64,000 nucleotides of DNA from Streptomyces sp. NBC_01481 (GTDB lineage: Bacteria > Actinomycetota > Actinomycetes > Streptomycetales > Streptomycetaceae). A model generated the notes under the pieces. The model saw only the letters and a program-made list of their open reading frames with translations, was not told where the DNA came from and searched no databases. Below, in pieces: positions 63,084 to 64,000 of the stretch. Both the position numbers and the translations under genes were made by a program. Numbering within the stretch: the first letter of the stretch is position 1; each line of letters starts with the position of its first letter. The stretch spans positions 483,001 through 547,000 of the forward strand of contig NZ_JAPEPT010000002.1 in assembly GCF_026339995.1 (NCBI RefSeq). Reading direction: 5' to 3'.

Positions 63084-64000
63084 TCATGCCTCCGCCCGGT
63101 CGAGCTCCTCGTCCAGCGACATGGCCGCTGTGATCAGTGCCAGATGCGTGAACGCCTGGGGGAAATTGCCCAGTTGCTCGCCCGTGGGACCGATCTCCTC
63201 GGCGAACAGGCCGACATGGTTGGCGTAGGTGAGCATCTTGTCGAAGGCGTACCGGGCCGGGGCGAGCCTGCCCGCGCGGGCAAGTGCGTCCACGTACAGG
63301 AAGCTGCACAGCGAGAAGGTGCCCTCGCTGCCGCGCAGTCCGTCCGGGGAGGCGGCCGGGTCGTAGCGGTAGACGAGGCTGTCGGAGACCAGTTCTGCGT
63401 CCATCGCGTCCAGCGTCGACAGCCAGCGGGGGTCCTTGGGCGACACGAATCCCACGGTGGGCATCAACAGCAGGGACGCGTCCAGGACTTCGTCCCCGTA
63501 GTGCTGGACGAACGCCCGGCGGTCACGGCTCCAGCCGCGGTCCATCACCTGCTTGAGCACGGCATCACGGGCGGCGGTCCAGCCGGGCACGTCGGCCGGG
63601 CGGGCGAGTTCCGTGGCCAGCCGGATACCGCGGTCGAAGGCCGTCCAGCACATCAGACGGCTGTACGTGAAGTCCTTCTGGCCGCCGCGGGTCTCCCAGA
63701 TGCCCTCGTCGGGCCGGTCCCATGTCCCGGCCAGCCAGTCGAGCAGTCCGGCAACGACCTGCCAGCCGTCATAGCCGGCGAGGAGGACGACGTTCCTGGT
63801 CTCCGCGAGCGCGTAGACGGCCTCGCCGTAGATGTCGAGCTGGAGCTGGTCGGCGGCCCCGTTGCCGACCCGTACCGGAGCCGAGCCGCGATAGCCCTCC
63901 AGGTGGCCGAGCACCTCCTCCGCGAGGTGAGGGTCGCCGTCCACCCGGTACATGATCTGCAGCGGCTCACCGGTGACGGTCTTGCCCGCCTTCAGACGCG
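63084..64000 (-). CDS. Glycoside hydrolase family 15 protein, C-terminal part
   Basis: The last 305 residues of a GH15 enzyme (glucoamylase or trehalase type); the start lies beyond the window. Visible are YRVDGDPHLAEEVLGHLEGY, DIYGEAVYAL, GIWETRGGQKDFTYSRLMCW (substrate-binding and catalytic Glu region), RALARAG-like and EEIGPTGEQLGNFPQAFTHL with the second catalytic Glu. The latter ending is typical of bacterial trehalase/glucoamylase GH15. No signal information. Confidence 0.92.
   Translation of the reverse strand, partial: RLKAGKTVTGEPLQIMYRVDGDPHLAEEVLGHLEGYRGSAPVRVGNGAADQLQLDIYGEAVYALAETRNVVLLAGYDGWQVVAGLLDWLAGTWDRPDEGIWETRGGQKDFTYSRLMCWTAFDRGIRLATELARPADVPGWTAARDAVLKQVMDRGWSRDRRAFVQHYGDEVLDASLLLMPTVGFVSPKDPRWLSTLDAMDAELVSDSLVYRYDPAASPDGLRGSEGTFSLCSFLYVDALARAGRLAPARYAFDKMLTYANHVGLFAEEIGPTGEQLGNFPQAFTHLALITAAMSLDEELDRAEA

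Overview
The window is a high-GC actinobacterial chromosome segment, almost certainly Streptomyces. The evidence is the very high third-codon GC, frequent GTG starts, HspR/HAIR control of the dnaK and clpB heat-shock genes, mycothiol- and F420-type enzymes, class F sortase, SCO2400-type and DUF6879-type proteins, and rare TTA codons.

Region 1 (1-15.9 kb) is conserved core. It holds the start of clpB, a biliverdin-reductase-like F420 protein, and a small locus with a LuxR/TrmB-like regulator divergent from a secreted GEPSWG-repeat peptide that is translationally coupled to a cluster-less Rieske-like protein. Next come the dnaK-grpE-dnaJ-hspR operon with two HAIR operators (a third lies before clpB), a compact sugar transferase, a large membrane Fe-S protein of EtfD type, an FG-GAP lipoprotein, a Yip1 protein, dcd with a phosphoribosyltransferase, and two small genes (51 and 57 residues) that are easy to miss.

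Region 2 (15.8 to about 41.5 kb) is a scarred integration hotspot starting at a tRNA-Gly(CCC) gene. A truncated tyrosine integrase sits directly behind the tRNA. The 3' end of the tRNA is repeated perfectly at 23.3 kb, almost perfectly at 31.3 kb (together with the tRNA terminator), and as fragments at 33.6 and 41.5 kb. Pairs or quartets of GTGCC-type repeats with an 11-bp period, probably integrase arm sites, lie near these copies. Orphan 3' ends of two other tRNAs (Pro-like at 19.7 kb, Arg-like at 35.8 kb) and remnants of IS5, IS256 and ISKra4 transposases show repeated insertion and decay. Cargo includes regulator/enzyme pairs with clear operators (HxlR/SDR, AraC/NmrA plus NTF2, TetR/membrane protein, DUF2975/HTH), a Ser/Thr kinase, a collagen-like secreted protein, and a three-gene set at 38.5-40.8 kb: Trypco1 protein, trypsin-like protease and macro-domain protein. 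The protease and macro protein share a C-terminal tail, and the first gene has two TTA codons. I think this set is the best candidate for a conflict/defence system in the window.

Region 3 (41.5-64 kb) is accessory but mostly intact. It has a class F sortase next to a small secreted protein, an Old Yellow Enzyme divergent from a MerR regulator (a decayed copy of this enzyme and its promoter lies at 35.6 kb), a YVTN-propeller/DUF11 surface protein (a decayed copy of its tail lies at 41.1 kb), and a frameshifted Ro60/TROVE gene. It also holds a SCO2400-type protein, an FAD monooxygenase, a CmtR-like metal sensor with a CDF efflux pump, a serine hydrolase, a fibronectin-III secreted protein, DinB-type proteins, DUF72, an orphan LexA-type DNA-binding protein beside a nonsense-interrupted partner, RidA, an MmyB-type regulator, a secreted propeller, an esterase, and the end of a GH15 gene that runs off the window.
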